Source of the DNA: Paramacrobiotus metropolitanus
Lineage: Eukaryota; Tardigrada; Eutardigrada; Parachela; Macrobiotidae
Length of the DNA stretch: 64,000 nt
Assembly (NCBI RefSeq): GCF_019649055.1
Contig: NW_026570223.1
Coordinates: 2,170,001-2,234,000, forward strand
Direction of reading: 5' to 3'
Shown: piece by piece, positions 11,456 through 23,400 of the stretch
How positions within the stretch are numbered: position 1 is the first letter of the stretch
Layout of the letters: each line of letters begins with the position of its first letter
Made by a program: the position numbers and the translations under genes
The notes under the pieces: model-generated
Seen by the model: only the letters and a program-made list of their open reading frames with translations
Databases searched by the model: none
What the model was told of the DNA's origin: nothing

Positions 11456-14400
11456 ATGGACGGCTGGGGCGTTCCGGGCGATGGGGAAAATGCTGCTGGG
11501 TGGGATGAAGTGTATCCGCTTGGATCTTCATCTGATTCGGAAGGTGAGTTACCGTAAGCGCATGAGCTCCCTGCTGTTAAAAGTGGAAGTATTGTAACTG
11601 TTGTTAATTGTAGTAAACATTTTGCTTTCCGCAGCGGTCGAGTATTTTTGTTATGCCATAAAATCGTAATACTAGTGCCACGGTGATAACGTAGTTTACC
11701 TTTGCAGACGATGAAGTGGAGCACGACCCCGGAACACTCGGGTACCGAATGGCACAGGCCACAGGTGCCTTCGCGGGCGACCGGGCACAGTCTTCTGCGC
11801 ACAGTCAGCCGGTGGCTCCGATCACAGCCCCGCCAATGCCACCGCCAGCGGCTCCACTGGTATTTTTGCACATGAAGTTTTTAGGGATAATGGAATTTCA
11901 TCGAAATTTTAAAAAAATAATCTACGTTTTTTCATAATCCATATGATCCAAATATAACCATACCAATAAATATCGCAGTGTGAATATTATTTTGATAAAC
12001 GTTGAGTTGCTGTTTTAGCTGCCGCAACAAACACAGCCGCCTATTCCGCAGGCGGCACCGGCATCCAGCTCCCATTCCGCTTCGCGATGGAGTAATTATG
12101 TGGAAGAGACATGGGGCACGTCTGCGCCACAGCCGCCTCCTTTACCACCACCCATGCCCACCACAACTTTCGCAGCTCCCGAGCGCTATCAGCGGACAGA
12201 AGGCCGTCATTATGCCTTGGCCATGGCGCTGTCCGGCGAAGCGCCCACCGCCGGCCAAATGTCGCAGTTGCTGGCCAATCCTTTACTGCCCGAGCGGAAG
12301 ATCCTGGAGACGCCGAATAACTTGCTGATGGACACGAGGCGCTTCACTCAGATGGCCCGCCGGATTCCCAGTCCGGCGCGTGTTTTGCGCCAGCAGCTGA
12401 GGGAACGACGGGAGCGCGAACTTGAGGAGGAGCTGGCCACACGTTTACGACGATTACGTGGACCTACGGCGCGTATGGGCACAGGGGCAAAGATTAACCG
12501 TCCCCGCCCGAAAACACCGCCGCATCCGGATAGCGCAGAATGGGTTCAAGATGTACCTGCAGAAGGTGAGAACATTTCTGTCATTAAACTGATATCCACT
12601 TCTCGTAATTATGAGAATGAATCGTACATACTTGCAGTAATTTGCTGGGTATTTTTTTGATACTGGTGATTCGCCGTGATGTTATGTCGCGGTTTTTGGT
12701 TTTGTAGTGCTGGCAGTAAAAGGTCATGTATGTTGCAACTCTTTCGAGGCTTCTATACTTATTGCAGATATTCTGGCAGCTATTCCAGTATCTGCGGAGC
12801 CACCTTCATCTACGGAAGCAATGGACGTCTCTGTGGAACCTGAAAAGCAGTCTGATGTCTCCAAGCGCACTACATGGCGCACTCTTCATCGCGCCCAGCC
12901 ATCAGCAGCAAAATCCGCGCCGAAAAAGACGTAATTGTTGACATGTCTTCTTCTTTAAACGCATGAAGTCAAACTAATAATTCGTTCGATCGTTGTGAAC
13001 TTGCAGATCACGCCCGTACGACCCTGCAGAGCTGAATTTGGTGTCATTGAAAGATTTGAGATCCCAGGATGTGCATCAGCATGTTGAAGAAACCCAGATT
13101 GTTGAAGACATGGCAGAACTGCCTCCAGCTGTGGAGGACACGGTAATAAAGCAACTGCGTATAATACGTAGCCGTTGATATGGTATGCCTTTTATGCATG
13201 CATTACCATGTTTGGGAAATAGAGTAAATGTTAGAATGCGCGAAAGGAACTGCTCAGTTATATTGTATAGATTCCGACAAAAGCAAAATCATCATCCGAG
13301 GATGAGTGGGAAGAAGAAGAACCGAAAGACTTCGTGGACCAGTTTGCTCATATGAAACTGAGAGATCGGAAAGTGCGTGTACACGACAACCAAGGCAAAC
13401 TGGGCAAGTCGGCGTGTGGTTGGAAAGCAGGACGCGATGATGAAAAAGTGTGTTCTAATGCATAGAACTTCTTCCCTCATTCTGTTTTACCATGTGTACG
13501 AGTTTTTTTTAGATAAAAGCCTGGGGAGACGTTTCTTCTTCCTGTGCATGCCAGTGTAAACCGGAATCGGTAAAAGATCCTAAGTTTAAGGAAATGTTGA
13601 CCCAGGATGAGTTACGCAAAGTTAGGGCACATGAAATGCGATGTTTGGCGGTTCATCGAACAAGTCGCAACGCCCTGGTCAAATGCAACCGGAAGCTGAA
13701 GCTTCAAGGTGAGGAAGCGGAGTTCTACTGGTGGCCGCAGTCTGGAACGGTGGGAGTATTCTGCCCGAAGCATCTGGCCCTATTGCGGGAACACAAGATT
13801 TGCCCCTTTTGCCGGGAATTTTTCGAGGAAGATAACGTGAGTGCTCGTTTTTACACCTCTTTTCGCTTTTGTTAGAAAAATGCACAGTCATGCTGTTGTT
13901 ACTGCCCTTATTTCACGTTAATACGGTACTCGTATTTGATCGTTTCCAGCTTCTTGTGCTGTCTTTTGTTTCAACTGAGAGACTATAAAGCGTGTGTCCT
14001 CGCGAGATGTTCCCTTTTACGGTAATGCATTTTTGGTTTATTAGAAAGATTTTATGGTTTGCCACGGAGAAAAAGGAACTGATACCCATTTGTATCATTT
14101 GGATTGTCGCGCGGTTGTTAAAGTGGCTCGGATGTGTCCACATTGTCTGGCTTCCAAGGAATACGGGACGGAGACAGGATACGAGCCTAACCATGGGCCG
14201 TAAGAATCGAAAAGAATTTTCTTACTGATGTTCTTTATTCAGTATTAATTGCTTCTTAGGTTATTCGTATTAAGTTATTAACGATGTCATACTGAAAAAT
14301 AATATTTGGAGTTGATAACTAAATTGCTTTTGCTTTTATAGAGAACAATTAATTACCATCCAAGATCACCGAGAAGTTTTTGGGAATCTACAGAAAACGT

Positions 14401-17400
14401 TAGTAAAGATTCCAGCTATGCGCGATGCAAAAGCCGAAGACTACTACGTCTACTGCACCGACAGCGAACGGCATTTATTTGAATCCTCTTTGAAGTGCAC
14501 CGTTGCGGCAGATGCAGAGAGGTGAATGTATGGATCGAATGTTGTTTTTGCTGAAGCAGTTGTAACAGTTGTTAACTTTTGCTGTTTTCTTGCTTCCTTT
14601 TTGTGACTTGTTTTTAATATTTACAATATCCGGATCGCATTCTTGTTATTTTTATTCAGGCTCATGCAGTCTAAAACCGATGAAGAATTTAAAGAAGCCA
14701 TTCTGAGCTTGGAATGGTGGGCTCTTTTGGAAGCTCGCAAAGACCGGAAAAAGTGGGGCGAATGTTTTGGCGTTTTGGATGAGTCTTCCGGTCGGACGCT
14801 GGTCCATCGAGCAGTGGTTGAGAAAAGCGTAATCAAAATTCTTCTTCTCTCGCAAGTAAGCATTGAGCAGTAATAAGTTCATTAAAGTCACCGACAAATT
14901 TTTAGCACTGCCGTATGAGTTTGTTTGATTTCTTCGCGGGTTTAACTTTGTCTTAAGTAATTCAATGTATTAAATCGCTTCCTTATTAATTTTAGGAAGT
15001 TTTTTTTAATTCAAAACCATATCTGCTTGATTTTTTATTTACTTTATATTTTCTGTCTTATTTACTGCGATCTGTTTATTAGTGTAATATGCCATGTATT
15101 TATTGTTTATATTGTAGTGCGGCTCCGATATTCACCGAAAAGATGCATCTGGAGAAACTCCTTTGATGCTGGCCGTTAAAACAGGAGCCGTGACCTGTGT
15201 ATACGCTTTGCTAATTGTTGGTGCAGATGTTAACACTGTGGTAAGCGTTATTTGTAGTCGAGTAGACGCATTCAGTCGTCATCTGCTTCTCCTTTCAATT
15301 TTTCTGTGAATCCTTTTGTGTAGGACAAAGATCTTTATACACCGCTGCACTGGGCAGCGATCAAGAAAAGCTATGCATTGATGAGCTTCTTCTTGGATTT
15401 CAAAGCCAATGCTTCTATGAAGGTTAGTTGACTTCTTTTTAATATTCTCCGTAATACAGAATCTTGTAGCATAACACATGCTTCCAGTTGAAATACGAAT
15501 ATCTTTGGCAGGGATAAGATGGCGCAGTATTGTTATCTTGCGTTTGTGTGGTTGTGTAGGATAATTATTCGATGGCTGCGCCGTTGTTCCACACGCTTCT
15601 CTGGATCCGCGAGGCTTGTTTCCTGAGTTTGATCAATCGGAAGTTGGATTTGGAACTGCAGGATGCCAATGGATGGACTATTTTGCACTGGGTGGCTTTC
15701 TTTCACCGCAACGATTTAGCGAAATACTTTTTCGAAACAGTTACACCTTGGATGCGTGACAACTGGGGAGAAACGCCATTGTAAACGTTCTGTGCGTTTT
15801 GTGTGGATTTTGTGTAATATTGTCTTTGATGTTGCAGGCACGTTGCCATCCGCGTGTGCAATACCCAGTTCGTCAGAATTTTTGTTTCACGAAGGCCCGC
15901 GATTGTGGTATCGAAAAAAAGTTTCGCCGGACTTACGCCATACAAATTGGCGCGTGTGTTGCTTGGTCAGGAAAGGGATAAAGAAAAGATAAAGAAATTT
16001 CGCATCATTATCCGTTTGATGGAAAGATTTATCGACGACGAAAGTCTGGAAACTGAATGTGTGCCGAAATTGTTCGGAGATAAACCGATTGGCGAAGCTT
16101 GTGGGTAAGACAAACCGGTTCATGCTGTTACTAGAATGCTTTATATTTTTCCTGATGCTGATATTAACTTTGGCTGTTTAATTGAAGGGATTTGACGAGC
16201 GGTAGAGCTTTAGCTCCCATTCCCGTGTACAATTTCTTAACGAAAAAGTTTGATGTACATGAGCTACTGTATGTTACGGCGACCATACCTCCGCTCCTGT
16301 ATCAGACGCTTCCGAGAAAACCGGAGTTTTGGCAGGTATTTGAGCAATAATTACTTGTACCAGATGTCTTTGTACTGGATGACAAGTTGTGTGTGTAGGA
16401 TGCTTGCAAGTTCAAAGAACCATACGATACCTGCGTCGATGCCAAATGCCGCTGCGCTATGTCGAATAGCGCTTGTGAAACCATATGCCGCTGCGTGGCG
16501 GCGAAGGAGAAAAAAATAGAGGGGCAGTATTGTGGGCTGCACTACTGCACTGCGTACAGCAAGCACGCATATAACGTGTTCATCGATCAGTGTTACGTGC
16601 CTAAAGGTCAGCTGGATAGCGGTACTACTGCGCTCAGTCGTAACAGGCCCCCGTTCTCCGATAGCCATCGCGAGAGCCTGAAAAAGCGTTTATTGGCTAA
16701 AATGCAGCGATGTAATGCGGTAGTAGGAAATGACCTTTTACACATACTGGCGCTGGTCGAGGCATCGGGAAATGGTGGAAATGCGTGCGGTGAGCGGCGA
16801 TTCCGGCGCAGTCACTCAATGGAGACCTTCCGAAACCGGACGATTGTCCGTAAGCGTTCGGAATCGGTCGGCCGGTTGCCGGTTACCAGTCGCAGCAGTC
16901 GTAAACGGGGGGTGCATCAAGTGGACAGCGAAATGGCTGATACCCGCCGATATCCGATGCGTAAAACGCGTAATCTGAACCATGTTACCGGGGCTGTACA
17001 CAAGGACGAAGATGACCAATACCGAAAATTTGTTCGGTAAGTGCTGGGAATAGGTAGTTGAAAGTCAGTGCTGTTTTTTTCCAACCAAATATTGTACGAA
17101 GTACAAAGTACTACCGCTTGCAGTTGTATGTTAGCTACATGTATACTGCACGCTTATTCCAGTACATGCACCGATGGACTGTTTTTTCGGCGGCAGATAG
17201 CACTTTAGATGGGCAATAGTGAGATTGAAATTACCATGCAGTAATAAAATGAAAATTAACGTAATTGCTCTTCTTGATAGAAATCCTTTCGACTTATTTG
17301 ACGAGATTCAGCAATGCGAAGTCGATGGTGTTCTGGAGAGCGCAGTGATCCGCTTCGAGCGGCGACACGAGTTTATTCGGTGGGATCTGAGTTCCAGATA

Positions 17401-18555
17401 TCCGGCAGCTCCCGCCCGTCATCCCCTGGATAAACCTGCTGTGAACAAGAAATCTCGGTATACAAAAAATCTGAAGAAGTTGAAGTCGTACGAAGAGTTT
17501 CATTCGGATGACGTGTTGGATGAAACGCCGGTGGCCGTCACTCTCCGGGATAAAGCGAAATCATCCCTGCTTAGTTCAGGCGATGAAGACATGACGCTGT
17601 CGGAGTGCTCCATTCGATGTGATTGCGGCATGGAATGTCCAATGCGCGCTCTCCAGTGGCCAACGTTAGCCGTACGATTGGCACTTATCTATGTGGATTC
17701 GGCTGTTGGCTGGGGTCTGCTGACTCTGACTGGAGTTCTCGCTGGACAGTGCCTTGGCGAGTAAGTGTTTGCTGGATATGAATGCGAAGAGTTTTCTTTA
17801 AAACTGTATTTATCGAAATCGGGTTTGTGGAATCTGGTGTGGATGTTATTTCTCATACGTTTGTATTTTCTTTGAAGATACACTGGAGAGTTGGCATTGG
17901 GGAATTTATACTGTAACGATACGTACATGTATCAGATGTTAGACGACCGTATGCCCAGTACAGAGGATAAGCCATCCGGCAGTCAGGACAATGGAGCTGC
18001 ACAAAATGTAAGTGAAAGACTACTAACTGTACTGTTCAACCTAATTATCTGGGTTTTCCATATTTTAGAGATGGTCAATTGATGCGAAACGAGCGGGAAG
18101 TATAACAAGGTATGAGGATTCCTGCCTACTCTGTTTGCTGTCACTAGCGCCTTGCAATGCTTTTGAAATATGTAATTATGTAAATCTTCACTCGGTAGAT
18201 ATGCCAACCATAGCTGCAACCCTAATTCGAAAACCGCAACGGTATACGGTCATGGTGTGGATATTCCCAGGCTCTGTTTGATTGCTCTCCGTGACATACC
18301 TGCTGGCGACTACATTACGTAAGAACGGTACAAGTCCTGTAAAGATGTGATGTAGGTAGAAAGGAATTTGCTTTTACGGAAAAAATATTTTCTCATATTA
18401 TTTTCAGATTGGATTATTCGGAGTCGTTTTGGACAGCGAAAATGGACAACGAAGATGAAAACGACAGAATATACTGCCGTTGTGGGGATGTTGCATGTCG
18501 GTTCTCGAAGGGTGGGGAAATTGATCGCAAACTTGCGAAGAAGAGAGCGAGTTAA
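11456..18555 (+). CDS. EHMT: Histone H3K9 methyltransferase, EHMT/G9a-type
   Basis: Twenty-one exons close in phase (1510 aa): 11456-11543, 11708-11859, 12019-12565, 12768-12930, 13007-13142, 13271-13447, 13513-13836, 14045-14199, 14342-14521, 14660-14855, 15118-15240, 15324-15422, 15560-15780, 15838-16104, 16188-16335, 16399-17036, 17281-17760, 17878-18007, 18069-18109, 18199-18318, 18408-18555. It should write H3K9me1/2 in the nucleus. After a disordered Pro-rich N-terminus comes the EHMT Cys-rich domain (about 430-580; CPFC, HLDC, CPHC), then about six ankyrin repeats (640-920; TPLHWAA, TPLHVAI), the methyl-lysine reader of this family. Pre-SET is present in two halves (C995-C1024 and C1314-xxx-C-x-C-xxx-C1324). 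SET has G1348-W-G, N1425-H-S-C, the DY pair (Y1465) and post-SET C1485-R-C ... C1492, so it looks catalytically complete. The odd point is about 290 residues inserted between the pre-SET halves. Confidence 0.93.
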
Positions 18556-19036
18556 GTGGAACAGCAAGCGCAAGAACGTAATCGGACCAAAGTGCAGGAA
18601 AAATGCACAGATTTTTCTTTTTTTGGTTTTGTAATCTAGCCGTACTCTTGATGTTTAGTTGAACTGATCTAGAGAAAATGGGAATTGTATAGTCTTTGGG
18701 AATTGTATAAGGAAAATGGGAGTTGTGTGTTCCTGAGTTTTAGCGCACAGTGTGTTGCGAATTTTCAACATTACTTTGGATTATTAGGGCAAAGATTACC
18801 GATCATGGCAATGCACTTCGATTGGCTATTGAAATTGCTAGAGTAGATTTCTGTCTATTTCTGTGCTTACAACTAAAAAGCAACAACAGACCACCATTCA
18901 TATGCAGTAACTGTAACTTTTTTTCAAGATCTGAAAGCACAAAAATGTCAAAAACATCAGAAATCACGTCACTTCTGGAGAAAAAGATTTCAAAATTGGT
19001 ACAGCAAAATGAAACAAGAGACAGTAAAAATTAAAA
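18556..19036. other. 3' flank between convergent EHMT and GFER
   Basis: A 481-base gap between two stop codons facing each other. It holds a short imperfect duplication at about 18675-18727 (ggaaaatgggaattgtat-like units). No clear AATAAA follows the EHMT stop. Nothing else was seen. Confidence 0.4.
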
Positions 19037-19588
19037 TCACTCATCACAGGATCCGTCTGCCCAGCCCGTGCTCCACCGTTCATCCACTTTGGCACAGTCA
19101 AACAGCGGTTTACCGAGTTTCCGGTTAACACGATTATGTATCCGGCACATCCACTGACTAAATCGCGACCGCGACGCGGTATCCGGCACATCATCCTTCA
19201 TATCCTCCCGCAGATCCTTAGCGCAGTACCAGCAGGGATAAAATTGTGAAAAGAGATGCAGAAACGACTTCATGTCCGCTTTCTGCTGTTCTGTGGGTGT
19301 AGCGGGGTAATGCGCGGCCATCGTGTGGAGAAAGGTCCAGGTGGCTCGGCCCAACTGATCCTTATCCACCGGGCAGTCAGGGCGCGCGGGACCAGCTACT
19401 TCGGGGAGGGAACCGGAGGAGGAACTCGGCGGAGCAGCTGACTGGGTCGTGCTGCGCGGTGGAATGTTCTGCTGTTTGTCGGGCCCGGACTTGCGTGAAA
19501 ACTTCATCCATGTCTTGAAATCGGTACAGGCACGGCACGGTTGGCCGTTTTCGTCCAAGGGTAGCGTTTCTTCGCTGTGACTGCCCAT
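19037..19588 (-). CDS. GFER: FAD-linked sulfhydryl oxidase ALR (augmenter of liver regeneration, Erv1 family)
   Basis: A single exon of 183 aa on the minus strand, starting at the ATG at 19588. ALR/Erv1 works in the mitochondrial intermembrane space, re-oxidising Mia40 (CHCHD4) and passing electrons to cytochrome c. Visible features: shuttle pair C18-R-A-C21; the Erv/ALR domain from about residue 72 ([17 protein letters not shown]); the FAD-proximal redox pair C119-W-Y-C122; the FAD-binding [11 protein letters not shown] (151-161); and the structural tail [10 protein letters not shown] ... C181. The linker at about 35-70 is Ser/Pro-rich and longer than in human ALR. The lack of introns is unusual beside intron-rich neighbours, though the domain is short. 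It is convergent with EHMT and divergent from the fucosidase gene. Confidence 0.95.
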   Translation of the reverse strand: MGSHSEETLPLDENGQPCRACTDFKTWMKFSRKSGPDKQQNIPPRSTTQSAAPPSSSSGSLPEVAGPARPDCPVDKDQLGRATWTFLHTMAAHYPATPTEQQKADMKSFLHLFSQFYPCWYCAKDLREDMKDDVPDTASRSRFSQWMCRIHNRVNRKLGKPLFDCAKVDERWSTGWADGSCDE

Positions 19589-20440
19589 GGCTGTGCCAGG
19601 ATTGAAATAACGACAACGATTGCATCAACACTTCAATCAGCTGATAATCGTTCCTGTTTGGCTGATGCCTCAATGCATCAAGCTGAATTGTACCGGTCTC
19701 GGTTAAACTACCTGAGGACAAAGAATCTGAGAATGCGATGAGAAAATCCAGTTATTTAACATTTAACAAACCAAAAAACATAAACGCTGCGAATTTCGCT
19801 AGAGTAGTAATCCGGATCCCTATAAAATTTGAAGTTTTCTCAGCTTTTCTCAGTTTTCTGCATTTCTTTTGTACGAGTACGAGTAGCATCTGTACTTGTA
19901 GCACTTTCTAACAGTCCGACACAAGTGCTTTGGCTGCTGTCGTGTGGCGGTTGCTGACAAACCGCTTGTTGCAGTGCTCGCCCGCCCGCTGCGGCCGCTG
20001 TTCGTTGGAACAGCGGGTTTATTTTGAAACCAGCCTAGAAAACTGAAAATCAGTCGCTTTACTTTTTACATTTATTCAAATTTTATTTATTAGGTATATT
20101 TTTGTTTTAGAACACATTAAGGCTTATTTGCAACTTGTATACTGCTGTAATGTTTGGCTGCTATCAAGTTCAGTTTATTCGTGCAACCGATAAGCGATTA
20201 TCATTGCAGTGTTTACGAAAGCGATCGTCGACCTCGTCGAAATTGCAACGTTTGATAACAAACTATTTATGTGGACATTCCTGATGAAAAGCCTTATCGT
20301 GTTGTGATTTCGATAAGATCATAAGAATCTACGAGACTTCTGCTGACTTATATACTGAAGACACCGTGATCTGCCATAACATCTGCATTCACAATTTGGC
20401 ATTTTGATACCTGAAGTTTTACGTCCGTCTGACTGCAAAA
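19589..20440. other. Divergent intergenic region between GFER and the fucosidase gene
   Basis: An 852-base region that should contain both promoters. A TATA-like element for the fucosidase gene is at 20348-20354. A GC-rich patch at about 19975-20010 contains a NotI-like gcggccgc core. No coding or RNA gene was recognised. Confidence 0.45.
20348..20354 (+). promoter_or_regulatory. Possible TATA box of the fucosidase gene
   Basis: TTATATA sits 87 bases upstream of the fucosidase ATG, which would place the transcription start near 20378 and give a 5' UTR of about 60 bases. This rests on position and consensus only. Confidence 0.35.
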
Positions 20441-23400
20441 ATGCGCGTTGCTTGTGCGTGTTTACTGCTTGTGACTGTTGTGGATCTTGTCAGCTGCAAG
20501 AAGGCAAAATCCCCGCCTGTAACCCGCTACGACCCGACATGGGACTCCATTGATTCCAGGCCGTTGCCGGATTGGTACGATGAGAGCAAGCTGGGCATTT
20601 TCATCCACTGGGGAGTGTTCAGCGTCATCGGATACCAGAGCGAATGGTCAGCGGTAGATTCTTCTTGGTTTGTGTCATGAAACACTGTGCACTGTGCTGG
20701 CTGCCAAGTCCGTCGTTTGTTTATTTGGTGGTAAATAAAATATGAAAAACATGAGAATCAGTTACTGCCTGATTAATTTTAATGGTACACAAATTATCTT
20801 TTGAACGTTGCACTAGAATTTTAATCAGAGAAAGAAACAATATTAATCGCTTGATATTCAGTTCATTAAACAATACATTAAACATGCAGTTTTGCTGTTT
20901 TCGTATCCGATGTTATTTTATTTTTTATTGATTAAATAATTTAAATTTATCGTGTTCTGTTTGACAGAATTAGTGGAGCAGACGTCCGTGTATTGTTCAG
21001 TGTGCTTTTTGTGACTGCTTATAAGTCTCGTTACTTTTGCTAATGGTAAAATGTATTGTTTTAAGTTTTATGGTTTTAATGGTGGAAACAAAAAATTGTA
21101 TTAATTTTGTGATAATTTGTAGGGTATGGTGGGACTGGAAAGGTGCAAAGGATCCAAATACGGTGGCGTTCTTTGATAAAAACTATCCACCGGATATCAC
21201 ATATGCGGATTTTGGTCAACAATTTCACGCCACGTTTTTTAATCCTTTACAATGGTCTGCCATCTTCGCTAACTCCGGAGCCAAGTGCGTGCCAGTTTTT
21301 TTTAAGAAAAAAACAAATGTACATAAACATACACCGACGATAGCGGTATAAAAACTGCCTTATGTTGTACGATAAGGTACTGTACAGTAGTTAACTTGAC
21401 TAAAAATACCGCTGTCCGGTTTTTATTGGTCGGAGATTGAGTTTGGCATCAGTGCATTAATGTTATCTAATCGTTATCATGTTTTTGTATTTATGTTTGG
21501 GATTTTTGGTGTGCAGATACATCGTGTTGACCAGCAAACATCATGAAGGTTATACGAATTGGCCGTCGAACTACTCCTGGAATTGGAATTCCATGGATGT
21601 GGGTCCGCATCGGGATCTCGTGGGCGATCTGGCCAAGGCAATCCGCAACAGCACCGATCTCCATTTCGGCTTGTATCACTCGCTGTTTGAATGGTTCCAT
21701 CCCCTTTATCTTGAAGACAAGGCTAACAACTGGACGACTAGGTCTTTTCCAACTGTAAGTCAAATAAATAAATAGCATCAGTTGAATGCGTTTAGTAAGC
21801 AGTTTCCACCAGTCTGCAGAAACTAAGAAAATCAGTTTGGCTGTGTCCGTGCTTAAGATATCTGTATGGGAGTGTTGAATATGGTTTACAGCTGAATTAA
21901 TAGTACTCAACTACTCATTGGTCTTTATAGGTATAGGTAATTGCTTTCTTTGAACACACTGGATGATATTAGCAGTCCCAAGGTGTACGTTTTTTAAATG
22001 CTGCTGCATTTAAAGTTGCATTTTTATTGCTGGTACAAGAGCTTTTTACAGAAGAACAGGTGACTTTTTGTTGTTTTCTGCAGTCGTAGCAGTCAAACAG
22101 TTCGTAGTCACCAAAGATAAATTAATGTGACTTTAATTTGTGAGAGCTACCTTTACGAATTTTGTGACTTTTATTCAGATTCTTTTGCTCGATGCTTGTC
22201 ACAATTGTTCTTCGGATGCAGCTGCACTGGAAGGCACAGCATCATTGTTAACTGGACTGTTAATACTCATTAATACTGTTAATCTCATTAATATATGGTT
22301 CATTAATCATTTCAATTACGTAAGTTCTTATATACGGTGGTAGTACGGGGATATTCCTGTAAACATGTTTCGAGACTTTCTGGAATCTTATTAATTTGGC
22401 ACACAGCAATCACGAAGCAAACTACACGGTTCGTGACAATTAATGAGTGCGGGGGAGATCAGTTCTCTGGTATATTCATGAAACATAAAACGATGTTTCT
22501 GAAAACTGTTTTTGTTGTGGAATACCGACCCATGATCAGTACTGCAGACCAGAAGATCTTAAGCACGAGAGCAACGAGTTGAGATATCCTGAGTGTCATC
22601 TGTCTTCCTGCTAATGGTGTGTTTTCTGAATTTTCTTTTCTTGTCGAACAGGTTTGTTTTCTATGTTTGAGGGTTGTGACGCAACTTCCCACGCTAGACA
22701 TGTCCAGTTGATCCCTTGTTTCCGTGTGTACTGCCAGACGACCTTTGAGATTTCTTCTAATAAACCTGTATCTGCAATAGACTACATGCACTTACGTTTT
22801 TCCATTACTCGAAATCGAATTTTGGAAAGAAGAAATACAAAAATAGCTGTCTTTTGAGACTAATATTAATTTTCATCGCTGTTTTCGGAGTACTTGCCCA
22901 TTACTAATGCTATTGCTTCTGACGTAATGACCTTACAGAAGTGCTGAAGTACTTACATAATAGAAAGCTCGTTGCTGTGATCTACGTTTTAATTGCTAGT
23001 AAAAATGTACGTTTTTTCTGGTCGTTTGATAAATTTTGTTGCCCATTGACAAAAATTAAATAAGAATTTTGTTAATTATGAAAAGAGCGCCACGGTGTCA
23101 TTCTGAAATTCTAGGTTATAATCGGAAAAGAACTGAATAGTTTCCTTAATATATTAATGTGTAAGAGTACGCATAATACTGTAAGTAGATTCGTATACCT
23201 AATACCGCTGCTTTCTGTCGTTGCTTACTTAAACCCTGCACCTAGGACTAGACATTTATTGTTGTGTTTTGGTATCCACAGAAAAAGTCGCTTCCGGAAC
23301 TGTATGAGATTGTCAACACTTACCAGCCGGATGTCATCTGGAGTGACGGCGGTATGGCAGGACAACCTAGAAGGGCACTGTTATTTTGTCGCTGTGAAGG

